From: Telopea speciosissima
Lineage: Eukaryota > Streptophyta > Magnoliopsida > Proteales > Proteaceae
Assembly (NCBI RefSeq): GCF_018873765.1
Contig: NC_057923.1
Span: 55,236,593 to 55,300,592, forward strand
Reading direction: 5' to 3'
Length of the DNA: 64,000 bases
Every line of letters begins with the position of its first letter. The first letter of the stretch is position 1. Of this stretch, positions 44,894-54,852 are shown piece after piece. The notes under the pieces were generated by a model. The model made no database searches. It was not told the origin of the DNA and was given only the letters and a program-made list of their open reading frames with translations. Made by a program: the position numbers and the translations under genes.

Positions 44894-45492
44894 GAAAAAG
44901 TTTAGTTAGTTTTTAAACCATTTTCTTATAAAATGCAGTGTTAAGACATTAATTAGAGGAGTTTAGACTCCTAAAATCTAAATGAGAGTGTAAAGAGGCA
45001 ATACCAAGTACATATACTCATCATGTCCCCATGTCATGTTCACATTGTCAAGCCCACATCCCTCAGAGTAAATTCCATACTTAGTATTGTAGGCAGGATT
45101 GTGGTGGTCAGGATTATCCTTGAAACACCTGTATTAACAACAACAACAACAAAATGGATTTCAGATAAGTTTATATGTTTAGTGATTTGCTTTTTTTGTA
45201 ATAACATAACATCTAAGCAGTTAGTTACTGCAATTGTAAATTGTGAGATGATATTACCTTGTGATGAACAATTGATTCATCAAAAGCACACCCAACAGGG
45301 AATGTGTCACCTGTAAAATATGAATATTTTGAGCAATTTGAAACAACAAAAGCAGGACTAGTTCCATATACAGGTGAAATAAACTTAATAAAACAAATTT
45401 GATTCTTATCCACAACAGCCCATTGAGGAAGGTCTCCAAATTTATGGTGCAGAAGGACCTTCCCAAGATCTAAAATCCATACAAGAATTAAC

Positions 45493-45712
45493 TGTTAGGG
45501 TTTTTAGGGTTTAAGCACTGGTTGCTTAAAGCATTACACCCTGTGTATCAAGTTTGGAATATCCAGGTTATTGCCTCCAGCTAGTATTTATAGAAAAACT
45601 AGGGTTTAGGTCAGATGAGACTAATTACTAGATTACCTCTCACAACCTGAACCATAATACATGTAGGATTATATTAGAACATATAAAAAACTATTACCAT
45701 AATACCCTTACA
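45493..45712 (+). mobile_element. Solo LTR in intron 4 of the MIOX pseudogene
   Basis: Begins TGTTAGGG and ends CTTACA (TG...CA), flanked by a 5-bp duplication, TTAAC, at 45488-45492 and 45713-45717. A homologous 218-bp copy is at 54609-54826; shared words include GGGTTTAAGCAC, GGTTGCTTAA, TAGTATTTATAG and ATATTAGAACATATAAAA. No internal retrotransposon sequence is present, hence solo LTR. Confidence 0.75.
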
Positions 45713-46630
45713 TTAACAAAGTGATGAGAGAGAGAGAGAGAGAGCGTTTATGAATTATAGGTGGGTGGGTGGGTATACACCATGGATGAGGCCTATCAAG
45801 TGCAACCAATCTTCATTAGGGTAGTCTTTCCTGATTGCTTCAGCTGTCTGAACCAAGTGCTGAATTTGAGGCTTATCCAAATCAGGGTCACTTTCATCCA
45901 CAAACTCATTGACAAGTTCACAGCATTCCCATATGCTCTTCTCTATCCTATTCAGCTTTCCAGACTCTTCTCTCATCTTCTTTACCTGAACTCATCATAC
46001 AAAATATAAACTTATAATAGAATAAAAAACTATGCTTTCAATTTTGAAACCAACCCCAAAAAAGGGAATTAAAACCCTTTTAATTTATAATAATATAATT
46101 TCACATCAAAAGGCTGGGCTTACTTACAAAGTCCACTGTTTGGTGGATGTGATTCTGCTTGTAAAATTCCTCAACGCTCTTTTTCCTTTCGCTTTCAGCA
46201 TCATAATCCCTGTTGAAAGCCAGGCATTTCAAATAAATGAATCTGACATCTGAAGCACTAGTTTTCAATGCAACCACCAACACAGCCAAGACCCATGAAG
46301 CCACCAAATGGGTCATTTTGGGCCCCTGGGCTTAGGCAATTGAGGCCCATATATGCCAGAAATGAAGGTCTTCTTCTTCTTCTTCTTCTGAAAGAAATAC
46401 CTAAAGGTGTGACCAAATGTGTTGGATCCAGGAACCGCAAATCCACCATCAACCACCAACTCGTTGGTCTCTTCATTGATATTCTTATCCTGGTTTTGGG
46501 TTCCTGCAAAAATAGCAACCAGATCTCTTAGAAGGAATTTATCATGTCCAGATAAAAACTCTTTTATCTAATAAATTAGATAGATAGTAAGAATCTTACC
46601 AACTACTGGCTCTTCAACCATGACTGTCAT

Positions 46631-47190
46631 TTTCTCAGGAAAATGAAAAAGAAGATCAAATGTTGAAAGCAAAAAAAAAAGAAAAGAAATGAACAGAAGA
46701 GAGGACAAGCAAAATCACAAAGAAAAAAACAGAGAAAACGAAGGTAAGACAGGGAAAGGATTGGGAAAGTTGGTGTGGTGTGGAGGGGAAGTTGTAAAAT
46801 GGGGTGGTATTTTATAGGTTGATAAACTGTCCTTCCTTGGAATTTGGAAGGAATTTGAGTCCTTCTCCAGAGAATCAGATATCCCATATCCATTTTTATG
46901 TTTATTACAGGCAAGGAGGCAATGATTTAGATTTTAGAAGGTTTGGTTGGTTCTTAGCATCTGGCAATGGGTGAAATGATTTGTTATAAACTTGGTAAGT
47001 TAGTAATGTAACATGTGGTACGTCATTGGCTGGGCTGACTGAGTCAAGAGTGACGTGGAATACTCATCCACAAATCACCATGTTTGCCTATAACAGAGAT
47101 ATCTCAACAACCCTTTTCCTACATGCATGCTTCCGGGGTGTTTCAGTCTTTTTGAATGTCTTCTTCAATGTAATTTCACCGCCGTTTTTG
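46631..47190. other. Upstream region of the MIOX pseudogene
   Basis: Would contain the former promoter. Pyrimidine-rich on the - strand just upstream of the start. No other gene seen. Confidence 0.4.
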
Positions 47191-47194
47191 TATC

Positions 47195-47683
47195 TCAGCG
47201 TAGGCTCAATCCTACTGGGCTCAGCTTGGCCCTGATTGACCTTGATCAGACTGGGTTAGCCCTGATTGACCCTGATTCTATGCATTCAGAAAAAGAGATA
47301 CATGATGGACATCACATCTTGAACACATACAGCTTTGTGTTACAATTCAACGAAAAATGAAAGCTTCTGATGAAATGTTATCTTACAGTTTAACCAAAAA
47401 AAAATTTAGATGTTAAATACGTTTGTCAAATTTTTGTTCAATAGGTAATTACCCTCTAAACAAAAATTGTAAAAGCTGAAGCATAACCTAACACATGGTT
47501 GGGTTAGGCCGGGCTGGACTCAGCCTGAGGCTTCAACCCTAGTCTGGCCCAACCCTGACCCAGAGCTTGAAAATCTAAACCCTAACTCATCCTCAGGGTT
47601 GAAAAATCCAGCCCAAGCCCTATTCAGGCTCAGGATGGGCTAGGGCGGGCTTGGGCCGACAAGGCCAAACTTGTACCCTTAGT
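47195..47683. other. hAT-like repeat remnant
   Basis: Repeated GGGCT/GCCCAA/CTCAGG words (AACCCTAACTCATCCTCAGG and similar) like the subterminal regions of the element at 43071-43764; the right edge AAACTTGTACCCTTAG resembles the CCCTA terminus. The left end is not clear. Confidence 0.35.
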
Positions 47684-48182
47684 TTTGGATATTCAAAAGT
47701 CTCAAATATTTATGGGGAAATGGTTTCCGTGGGGAGCGTGGCCCCTTGTGAGAGGGCATATCTGATGAGCATGGGCATGAGGCACATCACAGCTCACCAA
47801 CTGCCTGGTGCACTAGGCAGCTGTTGGTTTTTTTTTATTTTAATTTTTCTTTTTCTTCCTTTACCTCAAAAAAAGTTGGATCAAATCATCAATGACAGGT
47901 TTTTTTTTTTTAAAGAAAAAAAACAACGTTGGTCATTGTTTAATTCCCAAAAGTTATTTAACTTAATATTTCATGGATAAGTAAAAAAATCGTGATTGTT
48001 TTCTGTTTGGCTGTGTAGCGTATACTAGCATCTCCCCATGTCTGTCTTTCTCCTCCCTCCTATGATATGACATATCTACCCCTATTGTGAGAGGAGAGAG
48101 ATAAAAGTTACAAGTTATTTAATGCATTTTTTAAGTGAAATGATAAGACTTACTCTCATCTAAAAGAAGTGTGTTGTCTTAA

Positions 48183-49461
48183 GGGAGTATTTGAATGACA
48201 CCTCTATAGGAGTATTTAGAACTTGACACATTCATTTAATTGCCATTTTTTTATATTCCCAAAAGTATTTTAATAAGGTTAAATCTATCCTTTCACATAG
48301 GAACAACATTAAATTTTGTATTACAACGTTCAATTTTTTGAAAACCCTTTTTTTTACCCCAATATTTAGTTTTGCATTAAATAACCTTTAGGGAAAAAAT
48401 GCATTTTTCATGGCTTTGCATAAATATGAGGTGCGAGGATGGAAATGTAATTAATCGTTTTTGTTAGAGCCGCAACCATGGTCACCGCGAAGAAAACTGT
48501 AATCTCCTTCTTTCTTTCTCTTATGAATCTCTCTTCGCGTTTCTGTTATTGATTTCTATTCCTATGTTTTTTGTCGGTTGTTCCATGCGATTGTACAAAT
48601 TCTATCACTTTTGGGATAGAATTGACTCCGGTAAGCTCTTCATGTCTCTCCTTAGTCCTTTCGTTCATTAGGGTTTTCAGTCTCTGTTTTATATTGCTTC
48701 CTTTACTGTTCTTCCTTTTCTGTTCTTTTGGCTCGTAAAGGATTCCATTCAATGTTTTCCGCCGTTGTGTGTTAGGGGTTTTTTCTCCACTGCACAAATA
48801 ATCAATTGAAGATCGTTAGGGTTTTTTCCGCTGCGTGTAATCCAAACTTCCCATCTCCTCCTTAGTTTCTTTCACCATGATCCTTGGAACCGGTACCAAA
48901 TACGAGGCTGACGAGATGACGACGATGATAACGACGACAGAAAATCTGTCTAGGAAAGCATTCCCCATTTCATGCATCATCACCGCCTTGCCTTCCACTT
49001 TGTTTCACCGCCCTCTGTGACCGCCCCCCCTCCGCCCTGCTCCATCACTCTATGTACTTGCCCCCACTCTATCTTGCTCCACCTCCCTCTGCGCCCGCAC
49101 CCCTTCCGCTCTGCTCCCACCATGGCTGTCACTGCCAATACTTTCCGCCATTCCCCTTCCCCTCCCCCTCCCCTGAAGCTCCCCGTTCTGTGGTTGATTA
49201 GGTTTTTTTGCCATCGTCAGCAGACAATCATAGTTTATGTGCTCCAAATTTATGTTTCAGTTTCTGGGCTATATATGGACAACACCAAGGGGCTCCCAAT
49301 CAAGGGAGGCTATTCTTTTTTCTTTGTTTCTGTTTGCAGGTGATGTCGACTCAGATGTTGGTGGCATTGAGATTATCGTCGGCTCCGAAACTCCAGCCGT
49401 CGTTCAAAAAATTAAGGTTACATATTATATGACACCTTAAGGGATATCGATAAGAAAATCC
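48183..49461. mobile_element. Putative 1.28-kb element with possible captured exons
   Basis: Its ends match those of the short copy at 17004-17294: GGGAGTATTTGAATGACACC on the left, ATATGACACCTTAAGGGATA and AAAATCC on the right. Between them lies unrelated, gene-like, GC-richer sequence with a good intron acceptor (TTTCTGTTTGCAG at about 49328-49340) followed by an open frame reading GDVDSDVGGIEIIVGSETPA. This is how a transposon carrying gene fragments looks. No transposase seen. The captured gene is not recognised. Confidence 0.4.
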
Positions 49462-49479
49462 ATTAACTATACATTCTTA

Positions 49480-51008
49480 CAAGGGTGGGCACGCTCCCCG
49501 CTCCAGGCGGAAGAATGGATAGGTGGCATGGGGAGGGGTGGGGTGGTCCTTTGCAAGGGAGTGGGAGAGAGATAGACATAGTCTAGGTACCTTGGCGGTG
49601 TGCCCAGAATTTTCTTCACATCAAAATAATTAAATAAATCCAAAACCTTAATAATTATTGATTATTAATTAACCTTAATAAGTAAGAATACATCTTGTTG
49701 TAATCAAAATTAGTTTTACTTTTTTACCCTTTTAGTAGAAGACTTATGTTTTCCAATGATGGTAAATTTAATAAGGGTTAAATACGCATACCCCCTAAAA
49801 TGCACTCAATATTCCTCATACCCCCTAAGGTTCTGACAAGTCCACGTACCACCCCTAAAAATTTCCCGTACTACCCCTACTTTACCTCCCTAAAGCCATT
49901 TAAGTCCACACCAAGTGTTAAATGCTAAAAAATGATCAAACTACCATTTCTTCTATATTTTCTAAAATTTGAAAAGAACTAATTGCCCTAATATATTTGC
50001 TAAATTTTGAAAAGACAAAAATGCCCTCATCTTCCCCAAAGCAGCATCTTCTTTTACATACCCACCACCACCACCACCACCATCACCGCCACCCACCATT
50101 AACACCATCACCACCGTGAAGCTCCACTGCCACCCACACCATTAACCCATTAATTTATTATTCTAATCCCAGATAGAATTCCTGAATATAAGGCGGCCGG
50201 CGCTTCTCGTAGCATAGGGCAGCCAGCCAGCCAACCCTGCCAGCCATCTCAGACTCAGAGTCGCACTCACACACAGTAGAACTGAGATTTTGAATTCCCG
50301 TCCCACCAAAGCTGAAAACCACACATAAAAAAATATTAAAAATAAAATAAAAAAAGAAGAAGAAGGAATCATCCAAAATCTGAGATTTTTCCCCGAAACA
50401 TCTCCCACCTTTATCGTTTCTGTTTTTTTGCTCTTTTAGTTTTGTTCCTTTTTATTACTCATTCTGCTTCTAATTTCCCCCCCCCCCCCCTTTTTTTTTC
50501 TTTCTCTTTTTGTTTTTGGGTTTTCGAATTAATTAACGAGAGAAGAAAAATATTTTGGTTCACAAGACTCAGAACTCATAGCACCACCTTCCCATGTCCC
50601 ATTCTCTATCTCTCTCTCTCTCTCTCTCTCTTTCTGCTACCGGTGCAATGGTTGTGAATGTTGAGCTTCCGTCTAGACTTGGGAATTGGGAGGAAGAGAA
50701 AAAGAGAGAGATGAGTATGTGATTAGTTCCAGTCCCACCAAGTTGATCGCTGTTCTTTTTGGTTGTTTTCTAATTCTCAGAATTTTTCTTTCTGGAAAGG
50801 GAAGGGAAATTTTTTACATCTAAAAAAGAAATATTTGTAATCATTACCCCATGTGATTGTATAAATTACTTAAATTTCTTACCATATCTAGTAAAGATAA
50901 ATTTTACATGTAATATTTATTTTACATTTTAAACCAAAAGGAAATGGATGCAAAGTAAAGTGAAATTTAATGACCAAATATGGAATGATTTGGAGTTAAA
51001 TATATGGA
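49480..51008. other. Intergenic; weak foldback and repeat end
   Basis: 49484-49612 has TGGGCAC/GTGCCCA tips and a GGGGTGGGGTGGTCCTTTGC core variant (weak foldback). From about 49777 runs a repeat of CCCCCTAAAATGCACTC style, similar in theme to the left end of the 26.46-kb element, with (CCA)n near 50060-50120. (CT)n tract at about 50608-50632. No gene. Confidence 0.4.
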
Positions 51009-51012
51009 CCCT

Positions 51013-51187
51013 GATCCTCTACGGCCTGCTACCCGTAGCGGCTATAGCAGCGCACTAATGAGGCACAGTGCAATGACCACCTTACCCCCACTCGGGCAAG
51101 GCGCTAGGCAGGGATAAGGCGGTCATTGCGCCGCACCTCATCAGGGTGCTGCTCTGGCCGCTACAGGCAGGCAGGCCGTAGACGATC
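51013..51187. repeat. Foldback element (type TCTACGGCCTGC)
   Basis: GATCCTCTACGGCCTGC on the left pairs with GCAGGCCGTAGACGATC on the right (16 of 17). Inner pairs include GTAGCGGC/GCCGCTAC, GCAGCGC/GTGCTGC and GCACAGTGCAATGACC/GGTCATTGCGCCGC. The loop has ACCTTACCCCCACTCGGGCA then AGGCG, identical to the loop of the foldback at 7017-7174. Confidence 0.85.
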
Positions 51188-51189
51188 TG

Positions 51190-52004
51190 GATTGTAAATA
51201 TATTGTCACATGGTGTCACATGGGGTAATGATTAAAAAAGTTCCTTTTTTAAGTATGAAAATTTCACTTCCCTTCCCTTTAATTCCCCTTGCAACCAAAC
51301 GGAGCCTCTTTGTTCCTTTTTTTCTCCATTTTCCCTTTCGTTTTTTCCTCCAATCAAGCCTAAATCCACCACCGCCGCCCTTACCATATCCGCGGTGTTG
51401 GTGAAGGAATAGGCAAGCGAGGGGGACTCGGTGGTGGAATTGGTAAAGATTGAGGAGTTGGAGGTGGCGCTTCATGGTGGCTTATGAACCTTCTTCCCCA
51501 CTTTCTCTGTTGGCCCATGGGCCTTACCTCCCTTCTTATGTTGGCTTATGAACTCCTTCCCTCCTTCTCTGTTGGCCCATGGGCCTTAACTCCCCTCCCC
51601 CTTCTGTAGACTGTAGTTGGGCTATGGGCCCTTGATTAGGAAAGAGAAAAATAAAAGTACTTGCTTGTATGTAATTATTTCAATAAAAAAGGGTTCCTGA
51701 AACAGACATAAATGGGAAAGCAATAACACTCAGTTTTTTTTTTTTTTTTTTGGTAACGCAATAACACTAAGTAGTAGTATGGTATATGAATAATACAAAG
51801 ACACATGGAAAGTCACAGCATGAGAGCTGTTTGGAAATTTATCTTTTGTGATTAATAGAGGGATCTAAAGCAATACAATGCAATGGAAGCAAAAGAAAAT
51901 ATATCATATCATATCTGTGGGACAATAATTGATTCTGCGTATCACTTTAGGGTATAGACTTACAGTCCTAATTTAGGACTGTAAGGGCACCCATCCATAT
52001 ATAC

Positions 52005-52043
<39 letters not shown>

Positions 52044-52715
52044 TGACAATGACAAGGCTTCACTACTACTGCTGCTGCTGCTTATTACTTGTAGTAGTTA
52101 AAGGGAAAGAGGGATAAAAGCTTATGGACTTAAAAACACGTACATTTAAACAAGAGCTACACAACAAGCAACATATGGGACATCAACCCTTCTACCCTAC
52201 TCTCACTCATCACTATTCTCTCTCTCTCTCTCTCTCTTAATCTCAACACACACTTTTTTACTCCAACACAGTCAACACTTTCTGCACAGCGACCCTTCAT
52301 TATTTGGGCCCGAAGTAGAAATAGAATATAAATGGACTGCCATGTCCCATTCTTCAAACCCCTCTTTTTCAACTCTCTCTCTCACTCACTCACAGACACA
52401 CTCATGAAACACAGTCCCTTCACTGCAATGTAAGGGGAGCATGAAAAATTTTAAAGTTTAGATATGTGGCTATAACTTTGTTTGACCTAATTGTCCCTTT
52501 TGTATTCTATTATTTCAGCTCTACCTCCCTAAAGCTTCTACAAACATATGAAGAATAAAGATAAAAAGGACAAAAAAAAAAAAAACTTAAAGAAGCACCC
52601 CTTTTCCTATAGTTTTTCCCAGTTCTACCTATTCGTTAGCTTCCCTTTCATTACCCCCCCCCCAACACCCCAAAAGGCACTAAGGGAAAGAAAGAGCTCA
52701 GCTTCCTTTGTTGGG

Positions 52716-52758
<43 letters not shown>

Positions 52759-52815
52759 GTCTCTGCAAGAGGAAGAGGTGTACCAAAGTGAAATATATGA
52801 TATGGGAAGCAGTTT
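51190..52815. other. Intergenic; simple repeats
   Basis: (TA)n then (GA)n at about 52004-52042, (CTG)n near 52066-52081 and (CT)n near 52723-52760. A TATAAATGG sits at about 52328 but no reading frame of note follows. No gene called. Confidence 0.45.
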
Positions 52816-52822
52816 TCTGCAT

Positions 52823-52953
52823 GGGAGTGTGGCCTACACCAGCACTCCCATGTGTCTATCTCTCTCCTCCTTAAAATAAGTGGGTAGAAATGTCTTTTCA
52901 TATGAGGAGGAGAGAGATAGACTCATGGGAGTGCTGGCATAGGCCACACTCCC
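52823..52953. repeat. Foldback element (type GTGTGGCC), 48-bp arms
   Basis: The arms 52823-52870 and 52906-52953 are complementary at 45 of 48 positions (tip GGGAGTGTGGCCTACACCAG). The loop has AAGTGGGTAGAAATGTC. Same type as 6110-6234. Followed by GGACAGAGAACTTTTTCCC. Confidence 0.93.
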
Positions 52954-52993
52954 GGACAGAGAACTTTTTCCCATATGATATATATGGGCTGAT

Positions 52994-53120
52994 GCTCTCT
53001 GTACCATAGCGCAGCCTGCGCCAAGACACATGTGCCGGCCATTCAAGGGGACAAGGTGATCGATCATTTTGCCCACCCTCATGTGTCTAGGCGCAACCTG
53101 CACTCCCAGCATAAGGAATA
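52994..53120. repeat. Degenerate foldback (type GTTCTCTGTGCC)
   Basis: Left GCTCTCTGTACCATAGCGCA, then a CACATG...CATGTG pair and GGCGCAACCTGC on the right; the ends are eroded. It lies only about 40 bp after the previous foldback. Confidence 0.55.
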
Positions 53121-53323
53121 TTTGACCTATTTATAAAGTTGGGGCGGCTCCAAAGCATTTTCTTGTTTACACATGAATGTAAATATACATGGATTTTAAG
53201 GCTTCATTATGTTAAAACATTAGTGATAGAGAACAATGAAAATACCTAGAATGTTTGATCAGATATGGATTAATTCTAGGTTTAAAACTGTCCAATTAAA
53301 TCAATTTATATATCATTTAATGA

Positions 53324-53411
53324 CCTCTCTACAAAAGCAGGGGTAAGGCTGCGTACATTATGATCCTCCCCAGGTCCCACGGTGGTGGGAGCCTTGAGTA
53401 CGCCATTTTTT
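53324..53411 (+). mobile_element. 5'-truncated Au SINE
   Basis: Carries only the 3' body of the Au SINE: AGGGGTAAGGCTGCGTACAT then GGTGGTGGGAGCC and a terminal T-run. The tRNA-like promoter half is missing. Confidence 0.8.
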
Positions 53412-54608
53412 AGTGGATTTCATTTAAGTGTTCACGATCTCAAGTATTTTAATTCAAAGACATATAAAATGCTCTCACTCTGAGACTAGTATAGTATAAG
53501 TGAACTCCATGTTCTTCCAAATTTTTTATCTAGAGAAGAAGTAATGAAACTCGACGAGTAAACTCATAACACAACCTAATCAATTCATAATGGAACTTAT
53601 ATTTAGATTAGAGTTTTTGGTTTTTTTTTTTTTTAATCAAGAGATTGAGAAAACTTTATTAAAGGAAGTCTATAGAGAAGATTCTCCTCCCGACAAACAA
53701 AGAAGAATCAAGGAAAGGAGGGACATCCTTATACCAAACAAACAAATAATTCAGCCAATCTATAAAAGAATCACTCTGAAAATCTCGAGTATCAAATCTC
53801 AAAGAATATACTTGTAAGAACCCAATATATACGATCCAACTTATATTTAGAAAATTTACATAATAATGATCATTGTCCTATTGTACCTAGTCTCATATTT
53901 GATTTATATTATTGTTGGAAAATATGATCTTATCTATAAATAAAAAAAATGGTCTCAATTAGGTTGGAGAAATGTTCTTATTCTGTAATAAGTATGACTG
54001 GTCAAATGATTTTATTTTTACATGATACTTTTTATATTGGGTAGAGCATAAAACCAACTTTCCAACAAATACAAGATTTTTTAACTTTGATTTATATTAA
54101 ATGAGTAATGTTTCCGTCAAACCTTATTTGGTGTGCACGAATACAACTTAAAATCATTTAAGAATTTTAGACATCAAAACAAAAAATTATTTTGTCAGTA
54201 TTTTGGTTTTTAGTGATGGTTAAGATTTATGAAATTTTTATATTTGAAAGTAAAAAAAATCACCCACCCCTACTACTAAAAAATTTGGTTTTTGTTGATT
54301 TTTATTTTTGAGCTGAATAATTGACTTTTTATCCTTTTGTAATGTAAATTTTTAACTTTTTTTTGTTAGAATCAATTGGAAGATGTTTGCTTATTTATGA
54401 ACAATAGCTTAAGTAAATGGATAAATAATTATAAAGTTATTTACTTGAATTGTGTTACACATAAATTAGTGGTGTTTCCTGAAATATTTGAACCTAGCTA
54501 GGGCCAATTTTGAAAACATAAATCACATACAACTATGCCTTCGCTATTTTAAGACAATTTAGTTTGGCAAAGGATTTGGCCTCCTTTGACATTTTACTAT
54601 GTTTTATG
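53412..54608. other. Intergenic, very AT-rich
   Basis: No gene or clear repeat structure seen. Confidence 0.4.
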
Positions 54609-54826
54609 TGTCAGGGTGTAGGGTTTAAGCACAAGGTTGCTTAATGCAATACACCCTGCATATCAAGTTTAGAATAAACAGGTTGTTGCCTTCAGTTAGT
54701 ATTTATAGGAAAGACTAGGATTTTAGGTTAGATGAGTTCTTTCAAATGGGGCCTATTACAGCCTGGATCCTTATTCTAGTAGACTTATATTAGAACATAT
54801 AAAAGTGTTATATAATATACCCAACA
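54609..54826 (+). mobile_element. Solo LTR, second copy
   Basis: Starts TGTCAGGG and ends CCCAACA; homologous over its length to 45493-45712. Flanking 5-mers TTATG and TTCTG differ by one base and are probably the target duplication. Confidence 0.65.
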
Positions 54827-54852
54827 TTCTGTTCTTTACCTTTGATCACTTA

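Larger units (their letters stand above)
43850..46630 (-). pseudogene. MIOX: Decayed myo-inositol oxygenase gene
   Basis: MIOX is a di-iron enzyme that cleaves myo-inositol to glucuronate. Exons on the - strand: 46600-46630, 46401-46503, 46128-46209, 45781-45985, 45410-45469, 45258-45310, 45005-45128, about 44249-44309, 44053-44131 and 43942 downward. Readings include ESERKKSVEEFYKQ, SIWECCELVNEFVDESDPDL, GDTFPVGCAFDESIVHHK, WGHDEYMYL and SAALFIIRFHSFY. Lesions: intron 5 (45311-45409) starts AT, not GT; exon 7 has one extra base after its acceptor; an L1-like LINE 3' end abuts exon 8; the Asp expected after N-K-Y in exon 10 (iron ligand, Asp253 in mouse) reads Gly; a TAG stop at 43909-43911 removes the last roughly 25 residues. 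Other ligand sites (LIHD split over exons 4/5, WGHD, RFHS) survive. Some transcription is possible; a functional enzyme is not. Confidence 0.88.

Noticed and set aside
45311..45409. A U12-type AT-AC intron
   Set aside because: The donor is ATAAGA, not ATATCC, and ending at an AC would break the frame; a mutated GT donor explains it better.
45225..45413. 62-residue open frame containing GDTFPVGCAFDESIV as a separate small gene
   Set aside because: It is the unspliced AT-AG intron plus exon 6 of the MIOX pseudogene, and its apparent start is GTG.
51900..52450. A microRNA precursor or short gene near a TATA-like TATAAATGG
   Set aside because: I found no known plant miRNA sequence and no stable arm pair there; the only open frame is about 9 codons.
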